Below, piece by piece: positions 9,270 to 17,615 of a stretch of DNA of 17,919 bases. Origin of the DNA: Rodentolepis nana (lineage: Eukaryota; Platyhelminthes; Cestoda; Cyclophyllidea; Hymenolepididae); assembly GCA_900617975.1 (NCBI GenBank), contig UZAE01000817.1, forward strand, positions 1-17,919, in the 5' to 3' direction. Made by a program: the position numbers and the translations under genes. Under the pieces are notes generated by a model. It was not told where the DNA came from. It saw only the letters and a list, made by a program, of their open reading frames with translations, and ran no database searches. Each line of letters opens with the position of its first letter. Position 1 is the first letter of the stretch.

Positions 9270-10229
9270 TAATGGAAACTAAAGCACCAATAATTAAATA
9301 TACTTTCAAAACCTACTTTTTTGGTACATGATAATATCAAATAAAGCATCTTGAAGCCTTGGGTTAATAGTTAGTATGTTCGCAAAAGATACCACTATCA
9401 CACAAACAGGTACATTTTTTCGGCCTTCATAGTTATTTGAGTTACCCGCTCCTAGATCATATAAATGGAACAGAGCTTTTCAAATATACTTGACCATCTT
9501 TATACACATTGTAACAAAAGAATGCATTAAGAGCTTTAGCTTACTTCGATATTCAATGCTGCCTTTGAAATTAACTATTTATATTTATCCAAAGATATAT
9601 ATACTTTCTTCATTACAAAATCATTATTTATCATTTATTTCCTTAAAAACGTTTGAATTTCTGAATTTATACCCTTTTTCAATAATATATCTTGGCATTA
9701 TATAATGCATTATTAATAACAGCAGGTGTGTTTCATCTTTAAGCAGTAAGAGCCTTCTATCTTCTCATTTCAACTGCAAGCAGATACATTTATATATGGT
9801 TGAACATCAACATTATGTTCATTAACTCACATTCAGAATTAAATTTTAAGTTTGACATATGGTAGTATGTTAGCCTTCAATTATGGTTAATGAATATCTT
9901 TCATTTATGATTTTTATATTAGGTGATTTGAATTTAAATAATTCAAAGCTGCGAAATGGAAAACTTAGACAAGAGAGGCCAGCGTAAAAACAATAAATTA
10001 AGCAAAATATAAGTATAGTTCCAATCTTGCAATAGCAAAATAGTTTCTGCGTTCTATGTAGCAGGGAATTTAAGACGGTGATAACAACAACGAATATATA
10101 TTTTACTACTAGTTTACTTTATCCAGCTTATCTTAAACAAACACAATCTTTTGTCAAAAAAGTAAGGGTGAATTCTCATGTCCAAGTAAAATAATTACGC
10201 TTCACTCTGTAAGGTTTCACAGCTTTCCT
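9270..10229. other. upstream region of smo, no gene seen
   Basis: A 960-bp AT-rich stretch to the right of the smo start codon. It must include the smo 5' UTR and probably its promoter, but I cannot point to a TATA box or initiator with confidence. A 71-residue + strand frame at 9490-9705 is low-complexity (Ile, Leu, Tyr) and not called. Confidence 0.6.
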
Positions 10230-10244
10230 GTATTCATAATATAT
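10230..10244 (+). repeat. target-site duplication, left copy (copy B)
   Basis: GTATTCATAATATAT, matching the right copy at 14 of 15 positions. Confidence 0.9.
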
Positions 10245-10555
10245 TTTAAGTGGCAGGCGTTTTGATTATTATTATTAGCCTTTTAGTTGACTTCGGGCTT
10301 CACAGAGAGGAGGAGGAGCATTAACGTGACAAAAAGTAGAGATGGGGGACAGAACAATGTTTCCCAGATGTAAAAGAGACCGACAAAGGTAGAGTAAAAG
10401 GTGGGTTGAGTGCTGTGGAAGGGGTCGAATATGACATATAGTCGGATCATGGTAGTTCGAATTTAGAAGAAAATTGCCGGTTAATGGACTTTTTAGCTGC
10501 ATGAGTATACGTTGTCCAGGGTGCACCACGTGGTGGTAAGCCCATCGCACACCCC
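10245..10555 (-). mobile_element. short non-autonomous retroposon, copy B
   Basis: A complete 311-bp insertion read on the minus strand. It starts GGGGTGTGCG at 10555 and ends CGCCTGCCACTTAAA at 10245. It has the same three parts as copy A: a ribozyme-like head (10555-10484), a pyrimidine-rich body without an ORF of note, and a LINE-like tail. It is flanked by a 15-bp target-site duplication with one mismatch, which fixes both ends to the base. It lies about 1 kb upstream of the smo ATG in the same orientation. More diverged than copies A and C. Confidence 0.92.
10484..10555 (-). ncRNA. HDV-like ribozyme (copy B), fold kept but probably impaired
   Basis: P1 GGGGTGT/GCACCCT is intact with G.U at the 5' end. 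P2 is ATGGGCTT (10545-10538) with AAGTCCAT (10491-10484): relative to copy A one A-U pair has become G-C and another G.U, so pairing is retained through change on both strands. P3 ACC/GGT is kept. L3 is ACCACGT, keeping the CC. The joining strand is GGACAAC instead of GGGCAAC. P4 has decayed: the base expected to be G just before the catalytic GC is A (10498), so the closing C-G pair is lost. The catalytic C is present at 10496. I expect weak or no cleavage. Confidence 0.75.
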
Positions 10556-10570
10556 GTATTCACAATATAT
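10556..10570 (+). repeat. target-site duplication, right copy (copy B)
   Basis: GTATTCACAATATAT, directly abutting the 5' end of the element; one mismatch from 10230-10244. Confidence 0.9.
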
Positions 10571-10950
10571 GTTGCCGTCTTCTCTATTCAAATTTTGCAT
10601 TCATTTTTAAAACTTTATGGCAAAATTTAAAGAGAATTATTATAATCCGCAATCAATGCAAATATAATTTTTTGCATTATAAGATAAAATAATAAAAATA
10701 ATAATTTTCTTATAATACACTAAAATTTATTTGTCGTTCAAAGAAAAGATAGTTATTACTTTTTGAAATCCGTCTTCTGTTTTCGCGTATTGTTTTTCTT
10801 TAGGTAAAAACAGTAGATTTTACCTGACAAATAACAATTATTCAGATTTATTTGATAAATTTCACTTAAAATTTAATTTTGCTCTCTGAAAATGGAAGAT
10901 TCAAGCAACTATCGTATTGTGGCTTTCATTACCACAGTGCCTCCTTTTAG
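10571..10950 (+). other. upstream or intronic sequence of the AN1 gene
   Basis: A very AT-rich 380 bp that ends with the acceptor CCTCCTTTTAG at 10940-10950. No A20 zinc finger or other exon is recognisable here. An ATG at 10892 opens a frame that does not match the AN1 frame. Confidence 0.55.
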
Positions 10951-11079
10951 ATTCTACTACAGGAAGTCAAAACAAAGAAATAAGCTCAACGTCTATTATA
11001 ATTACTCATCACAAAAGATTAGTAAGCAAGTCCAGAGGGAAAACATGCGCTTTTTGTAGTAAAAAATTAACCTTAATCG
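10951..11079 (+). CDS. AN1 gene, penultimate exon
   Basis: It follows CTCCTTTTAG and encodes a polar Ser/Thr linker then KTCAFCSKKLTLI, the first zinc-binding pair. The donor is ATCG|GTAGGT; phase 1 at both ends. Confidence 0.8.
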
Positions 11080-11335
11080 GTAGGTTGAGGGAACAAAATA
11101 TTTTAGAATGCATACATTAACTATTACCTTGCTTGTATTATGTTCTCTAAGAAGAACACTTTGCATTTCGTATTTTATAGAAGGTGAAATGAAATGTGCA
11201 TGTGGTGGAACATTTTGTGCAAAACACCAATTTTCAAAAGATCATAATTGTGTTTATGACTATCGAAGCAATGAGTCGAAAAAAATTGAGAAATCTAATC
11301 CAAAAGTTGCCGGTGAAAAAATCACAAAATTTTGA
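10951..11335 (+). CDS. AN1-type zinc-finger protein, ZFAND5/6-like, last two exons
   Basis: The join is 10951-11079 with 11181-11335. A 101-bp intron (GTAGGT...TTTATAG, phase 1) interrupts the AN1 finger. The spliced product keeps the full AN1 pattern: C-x2-C (CAFC), 12 residues, C-x-C (CAC), x4-C, x2-H, x5-H, x-C, followed by VYDYRSNESKKIEKSNP, VAGEKITKF and TGA. Ending a few residues after the NP-x-V-x-x-x-KI motif is typical of ZFAND5/ZFAND6/plant SAP proteins, stress-linked adaptors that bind polyubiquitin. The 42-residue exon before it is a Ser/Thr-rich linker as expected between A20 and AN1 fingers. The A20 finger and start codon are not found upstream, so either they lie in a distant exon or this gene has AN1 only. 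An acceptor at 10937 is a second choice for the exon start. The orientation is divergent from smo. Confidence 0.86.
11181..11335 (+). CDS. AN1 gene, last exon
   Basis: It follows ATTTTATAG. It encodes CACGGTFCAKHQFSKDHNC (six zinc ligands) and the conserved YDY and NP-x-V motifs, ending at TGA 11333-11335. Confidence 0.88.
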
Positions 11336-11486
11336 AATTCGCTACAAAATTTTATTTTCTTTTAATTTTTGTAATTTTAAGGCTATACTTCATTTTCGTA
11401 ACGTTCCTTTAGCGGATTATTTTCTGAACTTATTTCAAATATCAAATTGAAATAACCATTTGTTTTACTAAAAGTCATTTTCATTC

Positions 11487-11492
11487 AATAAA
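11487..11492 (+). terminator. polyadenylation signal AATAAA of the AN1 gene
   Basis: The first clear AATAAA downstream of the stop codon, about 150 bp after it, giving a 3' UTR of plausible length. Confidence 0.6.
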
Positions 11493-12922
11493 TTACGGGA
11501 GAGTTAGTTCTCTGAATAGACCTATGATTATAAACTAGTGTGTTTTATTTAGTGTCAATGTGTCTGACAGAATACCATGCAGTTGAATTAATCAACATGA
11601 ATGAAGCATTTACATGATTTCACAGCAAAGCATATTGCGCTGCCAACACGTGGGAAAGAAATAGAGTTTATTTACTGAATAGATTTCGAGGATGCCGACT
11701 CAAACAATTTATGGATAAATTCCTGATAAAGTTATAAATGTGCATCCATCTTATAAATAAGCCTCTATGAAACAAACCACTATATGCAACTACTTAATAA
11801 TACAGTAATATGATTGTCGATGGTAAAGCAAAAAAGTAGTACTTATTACAGTTTGGATTTAGCATTTGAACTATCATGGTAGCGAGATGCTCAACTAAGG
11901 AGAAGAACAGGGAATCGAATAATGGTTCATAATGTGGCCAGAATATAATGAATCTTACCATATTTGACTTCTGACATAATTACTCTTGCCACCTCATACG
12001 TGGCATATTTCATATGGTATTTTCCAAATTTTTCATGGTGCCTTTTTCCTAGTTTTTAATCTGGTTTTCGAGGTTGGTTATCAGCCTCAATATACAAACC
12101 TTGGTGACCCATTAATTTAGTCGAGTGTTCGGTCATGCTTCTTTATCATACTGGTACATGTCTTGGTTTCGAACTGATGGTACTGACAGCTGCAGGATAT
12201 AGAAATCGGTTTAGTATGAACGACATAAAGGTCAAGCCTTGAATAAGTGAGACTTAAAGTGCCTAGGGAGTAAACTGGGCTCTAGACCCTGATTTCGCAC
12301 TGTTGTGAAAAAAAAGATAATAAAGTAATGGACCGCTAACACTGTGTCAAGTTCAAGTCATGAGGTAACGTTAACAATGAGCTTTAATATATCTTTTCTG
12401 GTTTCAAAGAACTTCTTCTAAGGTCTATAACATGCCTTTAGATTTTCGCGCTACTGAATGTTAATGTATCAGTCCCTCGATGTCATTTGGATTCAATTCA
12501 CCAATCCTGGTTATTTTGCTAAACAAAAAACACAATCCAGATCTCCGTTCTTTGCCTATTCTTTACCTTAAATGCATGCAACTATTTAAAGCATACAAAG
12601 TAGCAATATATTTACTCAGTAGAACTATTTCCAAGGAAAAGAAACTGATTTATCATTACTAACTTCGAGTTAGGAATATATTATTACAAGTGTAATAGAA
12701 AATTACTTGGGAAGTGAAATATATAATTTCAGCATGAATAATTACGTCCATTAGGAATTGTTGAGCAGAGCCGCATTTTTTGAAATTTAATTAAGGCTCA
12801 CCTCTGATTTACGATTACTCTATCTCAATTAGTATTTTGCTTGCCTAATACCATAATCGTGTGGCCCTTCTTAGTATAGATAAATACACTTGATTTCTAT
12901 TGCATTTCCAAAACAGATCATT

Positions 12923-12949
12923 CCAGGTCAGTCTCTTAGACTGACTTGG
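12923..12949. repeat. short near-perfect inverted repeat (12-bp arms, 3-nt loop)
   Basis: CCAGGTCAGTCT, CTT, AGACTGACTTGG. The single non-complementary position is a G.U pair in RNA. No poly-T follows, so it is not terminator-like. Function unknown. Confidence 0.8.
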
Positions 12950-15298
12950 CTCATATCTGTTATATGATTTAGGACAGTATTCTGGTCTCATGTGGATTAT
13001 CCCTGTGAACAATAAGATAAATATGGCATTAGAAGGATGTCCAGAAAGTCAAATCAAACCTGATCTTCAGAATTATACCATGACTTCATCTGAGTGCGCA
13101 TTCTTTTCTACTGACTCCAACGCTTTATTCTTTCTGATATCGCATTCCTAAGTTTACACGTGTCAAGCCAAACTAATCAACTCCAAACTCTCAAAGATTT
13201 AGGAGAATTTACTTCTGTTCACTGTGCCTCTGTTATGCATATTGCAAAAGACCTACATCTGACGAAAAATGCTCCCGTTAAAACAGTGAACACATTGTAA
13301 GCAACGAAATTTCAAAAAATTGGTCTTCGGTCTACCTTCTTGTGTATATGATAACGATTTACAAATAAGAATTGTTGATAGTACAAAATCTGTTTTATCC
13401 AGAACTGCAATTATTCTGCCATGGCAAAAACTCATCATCGGCTGTAAAGTCTTAGTCAGCAAAGATACATAACTGCTTTGAAAGTTTCACTTCACTCAAT
13501 CAGTCCTTCATAGCAGTATACGACTGAGGATTATGGGATTCGTTAGTTGCCTGATTTTTTAGAAATGGGACATCGATGAGAATTATTTCCAAGGCGTAAG
13601 TCATGATTACCTTCTGTTTAAATTTTATTAGTCTTTTCACTTTTATTTCAATTTTTACAGCTTTGAAAGCTTTCCTTGTGACACCCACCATTTATACAAT
13701 GGAAGAGAGTATGTCTAGCAAGGCAAACATAATTAATTTCAGTTTTTTGTTTATAAATTAAAAATAAGAAGTTTAACTGAAGAATATCTGCTGACTTTGG
13801 CAAGGCCCTTTCAGTATGCGCGTAGGCTTGAATTTCATTTATTACTCACTTATGATATATTACTTATTTGTGGATCAAGTTTAATTTAACAAATAGTTTT
13901 GATTCCAATCAGTCAGAAATTTAAAAAAATGAATGCACTTTTCAATATGTAATGATCTATTACGATTATCTACAAGAATCATAACTTGGGGGCGAAATCA
14001 CTCAATAGAAATAGTCCTGTAAACCTGCCTTCATTCAAGTCAGCCAGAAAATATTTCAACTCAATTTGATGAAGTTATTACCTTCTAAGTGCTTTTTGAT
14101 TTCTTGCCCCAGCAATCGACTTCGAAATGGACAGCTAAGTGTGTGAATAGGAGAAAAAAGGGAGCAAATATTTCTTTCATGGAAACCTAAATTCAGCTGC
14201 GCTCAACTCTTCTCCCCATTCAAATAGTTCAAGTAATGTTAGCTTTGGAAAATTGAAATATCCAATTCTTTACCTACTGAAATCTATAGATTCCTACTTA
14301 AAAAGCGTTTTCAGACGTATAAAGTATCATTTTTTTATTTCATACACAATAGGCTCAAAGATGAATTTACTTATCGAACTCAGCAACAGACAAATCCATC
14401 AACTTATATTTGCATAACATTCAATGCATTCAGTCCTTCTTGATCAGTTGGTTCAATTACGCGGTTACTCTAGCAATTCAAATGATTTATTCTAGAAGAG
14501 ATAAGAACTATGGATGAAATAACAAATTGAAAGTCTGAAGGGTCTGTGGTTGGTAACTTAACACGTATGCCTGCTTGAGATATGAAATTAGGAAAATACC
14601 CATTTGCAAAGAGCCAGTTCTAAGCCTTGCTCGCTTGGGCACCCAATCTTATTTACACTAACACAGATGACGTATTTCATACTCTCGGCTTAAAATAGCA
14701 TACACATTTTCCATTCTTTGGTGCGTATTTGCTTTGGTTCTGATTAATTACACAAAAGAGCATGAAAAGATAAACAAGCATATTGAAATTAAAATGCAAA
14801 AGTTGAGTTTGAACATGCTTTCAGTGTGAGTTTCTCTGTATAAGTCGTGTTGCATTTGCACTCACAGCTATGTCAACGATGTTTCATATAACCTCCGATG
14901 TTTGAGCAAATGTACTCAACTGAAACTGTGCTGATTTAAACCCAAATGTAGCCTTGTTTATGATCCAAAGGAATACAGTCGACGTTTCGTAAAGTGTGTT
15001 GAAACTTTATTTGTTTGACTATGATCCAATTTGTACTCTAGATATAAAATGATGAGGTTAAAATAATAATTAAATGAACCAAAATTTAATTTGTTAGCCA
15101 AAATAAGCGGTGAAAATGACTTACTTCAAAACAAGTGCATGCAACATCGTTCTTTTACTAAATGTTTGTTTATCTCGTAGACTCCACATCTTCTCATCCA
15201 TAAGGCAACTCCTTAGCCTGCTATTTGGGGTCTGGGATTAAACTTCTAGATATGAATCTGCAAATGTATGCGAATGTTCACAGAAAACATGACGATGC

Positions 15299-15324
15299 TT
15301 TAATATTATACTTTAATATTATAC
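15299..15324 (+). repeat. 13-bp tandem duplication
   Basis: TTTAATATTATAC occurs twice with no gap and no mismatch; probably recent replication slippage. Confidence 0.9.
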
Positions 15325-16067
15325 ACATAATCATCTGCCCTTTTACTAACTTAATAATTACTTTCGGTAATACAATACAAAATCAAGCCTTAGGCAAATA
15401 GGTAAAAAAGTTAAAATTAAGTAATTGTTTTGACAGCATAGTAATGACTAAAGTTGAAAGTAATTTCGATTCCTGTCTCTAAAGTTGTAAATCCTCATTT
15501 CAATGGAAAAAAGACTAAAATATTTGAACAAATTTTTCTATTTTTATGAGAATACTGGCTGTGATCTTGTGAGATTGATGGGCTCACTCCTTTGTAGACG
15601 GGGCAGTTGAAAATTCTAGAATCTTTTAATTTCATAAAAGACCGAGATAGTTAAAACACATCGTAATGGAATTTCATAGGTAAGGTTAAAATTGAATTTT
15701 ATTTGGGTAATTTCAAGAGGAATTTGAAGAAATAATCAGGGAATCAGAAATAGTGAAGACTTAACAATCCCTAAACCTCTTCACAAATTTTTCAATCTTT
15801 ATTAATTCTTATGCTTATACAATCATTTGTTCGATTAGCATTGTATACTAGCTATTTTGACATAACGAGGACATTTGTGACTAAAGTTATCAACAAAAAT
15901 AGATATTGCCTTATTGGAAATCTTGTTATTCTGAACTTGGAGCTGGTCGATTTCCATGAAGTTAGTCACTGATTGCTTGTGGGATGCAGGATGATTGTTT
16001 GGATGGATTTGCTCACTTTTCTTGAATTTCAATTAAGTGAGGTTGTATGCTGTGATTAGGCCTTTAG

Positions 16068-16258
16068 TTGAAGACGCAGAGAAGGGCATAGTGAAACGAA
16101 TGAATACCCAGAGAATCCTAATTGCCTTATGCAAACACAGTTTCATTAAAAGTACAAAGGCACCGGAGTGCGATGACGCAAAATTTTCTACTATTTACGA
16201 GGCGTTAACGTTCACTCGTCAGAATCGCGTGGAAAGTTCAAATGACAGTTTGAATTAG
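16068..16258 (+). CDS. candidate terminal exon of an unknown gene
   Basis: I do not recognise this protein. The open frame follows a possible acceptor GGCCTTTAG (16061-16067; an alternative is GATTAG ending 16059) and ends at TAG 16256-16258. It encodes a soluble, charged segment starting GVEDAEKG-like (VEDAEKGIVKRMNTQRILIA) with a mixed composition. Codons such as GAC, GAG, AAG, ACC and CGC make it clearly richer in G+C than its surroundings. An AATAAA follows 71 bp after the stop. These traits fit a last exon, but an old transposon fragment is also possible. No upstream exon could be linked. Confidence 0.3.
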
Positions 16259-16328
16259 AGGTACAATATCAAGATGTGTTACATTACGTATAAAATTTTC
16301 AAAACCAAATGAAGAGCAGATATGATCT

Positions 16329-16334
16329 AATAAA
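16329..16334 (+). terminator. possible polyadenylation signal
   Basis: AATAAA followed by a TGTCTG stretch, 71 bp after the stop of the candidate exon. In AT-rich DNA this motif is frequent by chance. Confidence 0.3.
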
Positions 16335-16783
16335 ATCTTATGTCTGTAATATTAATTTGACCAAAATATGGACTTTAGGATGGTATCGATTATATGAAAC
16401 TGGGCCTGGCAAGAGCGGCGTCTTTGGTGAGGCTAGTATGTCATAGCTCAACGGTTACACATTCAAAAGCTTGCAAATCGGTTTAGAATTGAACAATTAA
16501 ACCATAGAGAAAATAAATTTTACTCATTTATGGGAATGTTTCGAGATGACTACATAGTACTCATGCATTCTGAACCTTAAATTGGAATGCCATTGCTAAT
16601 AGCAACAAGCTGCTCCGTGGATGATCTGTGGAAAAATAGGAAAGATTAGCTTAATAACCTATATAGAGAACCTATATTTAGAACCCTTTCCAACTCTATA
16701 AAATATGCTCTTATCTGTCATGTGTCCTGATAACAGGCAAAACGGATATACTAAAAATATCGGAATATAACTTGAGCAAGTGG

Positions 16784-16969
16784 ATGAGACGTGCAATGGT
16801 ACATCAAACGAAGCCCAGATCACTTAAGTCCGCATTAATTACTGCTATACTCTTTGTTATTTCAACTCAAATTTGTAATGCTATGCTTATGGCATTCCCA
16901 TTTTTAATTAAAAAGAGTATCCCAATACTATTTCTGCGAGGATTTCTATTGAGGATATATAATTCAGAA
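16784..16969 (+). CDS. candidate first coding exon with a signal-peptide-like start
   Basis: Not recognised. From ATG 16784 the frame reads MRRAMVHQTKPRSLKSALIT followed by AILFVISTQICNA: a basic stretch, a hydrophobic core and a small-residue cleavage-like site, then a second hydrophobic stretch. A consensus donor GAA|GTAAGT lies at 16970 in phase 0. The frame is also open upstream of the ATG, and the AT-rich context makes hydrophobic frames common, so this could be chance. No partner exon is visible before the window ends. Confidence 0.22.
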
Positions 16970-17183
16970 GTAAGTCCCTTCATTTTAGTCAAGCAGAAAT
17001 TTCATTAATTAACGATAAAATAGGTGAATTTTAATTAGTTTATGTAGGAAAAACAAGGGCCTTTGTGAGGGAAAGGAAAACCTACGCTCCATTTCCAAAA
17101 ATGGAGTAATAAAATTTTTTAAACTGAATATTATCATTAAATATTAATTTATAGCAAATGTCAGGATTTATGATAGTTATCAT
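16970..17183. other. AT-rich spacer before the ribozyme array
   Basis: Nothing recognisable. The bases just before 17184 should contain one half of the target-site duplication of copy C, whose partner is outside the window. Confidence 0.5.
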
Positions 17184-17220
17184 GGGGTGTGCGATAGACT
17201 TACCTCCACGTGGTGCACCC
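17184..17220 (+). ncRNA. ribozyme unit 1: 5' half only
   Basis: It has P1 (GGGGTGT, GCACCC), the 5' strand of P2, P3 and L3. It stops one base short of the G.U partner and is followed by ACAA. The joining strand, P4, catalytic C and P2' are absent. Confidence 0.7.
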
Positions 17221-17224
17221 ACAA

Positions 17225-17264
17225 GGGGTGTGCGATAGACTTACCTCCACGTGGTGCACCCTGG
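17225..17264 (+). ncRNA. ribozyme unit 2: 5' half only
   Basis: Identical to unit 1 through P1' and including the U that would pair with G1 (GCACCCT), then GG, and directly joined to unit 3. It is truncated at nearly the same place as unit 1. Confidence 0.7.
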
Positions 17265-17336
17265 TGGGTGTGCGATAGACTTACCTCCACGTGGTGCACC
17301 CTGGGAAACGTATACTCATACGGTAAAAAGTCTATT
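17265..17336 (+). ncRNA. ribozyme unit 3: full length, catalytic C replaced by T
   Basis: P2, P3, L3 and P4 (CGTAT-ACTC-ATACG) are all present, but the position of the catalytic cytosine is T (17324, CGGTAAAA). The G1 position is T because the unit is fused to unit 2. Predicted to be inactive. Confidence 0.7.
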
Positions 17337-17345
17337 AACCGGAAG

Positions 17346-17418
17346 TTTGTGTGCGATAGACTTACCTCCACGTGGTGCACCCTGGGCAGCGTATTTTCTT
17401 ACGGCAAAAAAGTCTATC
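17346..17418 (+). ncRNA. ribozyme unit 4: intact core, P1 5' strand eroded
   Basis: P2 is 9 bp (GATAGACTT/AAGTCTATC), the joining strand GGGCAGC, P4 CGTA/TACG, and the catalytic C is at 17405. The P1 5' strand is TTTGTGT in place of GGGGTGT, so only four of seven pairs remain. Confidence 0.65.
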
Positions 17419-17465
17419 ACTCGGCTTTCGTTATATTCATACGGCAAAAAGTCTATTAACTGGCA

Positions 17466-17538
17466 GTTAACTACGATAGACTTACCTCCACGTGGTGCAC
17501 CCTGGGCAACGTACTTTCTTACGGCAAAAATTCTATCA
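17466..17538 (+). ncRNA. ribozyme unit 5: core without P1 5' strand
   Basis: The joining strand is exactly GGGCAAC and the catalytic C is at 17525. P2' has one mismatch (AATTCTATC). The sequence at the P1 5' position (GTTAACT) does not pair with GCACCCT. Confidence 0.6.
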
Positions 17539-17556
17539 CTCGGCATTCGTTTTTCA

Positions 17557-17615
17557 ATAGACTTACCTCCACGTGGTGCACCCTGGGCAACGTATATTCA
17601 TACGGCAAAGTCTAT
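17557..17615 (+). ncRNA. ribozyme unit 6: core without P1 5' strand
   Basis: GGGCAAC, P4 CGTAT-ATTC-ATACG and the catalytic C (17606) are kept. J4/2 is shortened by several A residues, and the P1 5' strand is lost. Confidence 0.6.

Larger units (their letters stand above)
11493..16059. other. 4.5 kb without a recognisable gene
   Basis: AT-rich sequence on both strands. Open frames of 60-70 codons (12480-12662 +, 13253-13462 -, 13500-13691 -, 15835-16032 -) have no domain I recognise, and none has a convincing start, splice or polyadenylation context. A CCATGG-containing stretch at about 13320-13470 can be read on either strand as somewhat protein-like and could be a decayed transposon, but I cannot identify it. 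A short hairpin and a tandem duplication are listed separately. Confidence 0.6.

Noticed and set aside
10041..10080. Possible A20-finger end (CVLCSREFK) upstream of the AN1 exons
   Set aside because: Only one Cys pair, an in-frame TAG lies just upstream, and no acceptor or second Cys pair is present.
13253..13691. Two minus-strand frames of 63-69 codons and a + strand frame ending at the same place
   Set aside because: Both strands look equally protein-like, with no domain or gene structure; at best an old transposon fragment.
17184..17600. Spliced-leader RNA gene array on the minus strand (short exon-like segment followed by GTAAGT)
   Set aside because: No Sm site, unit lengths are irregular, and the elements have target-site duplications and a LINE tail; the donor-like motif follows from the P2/P3 sequence.
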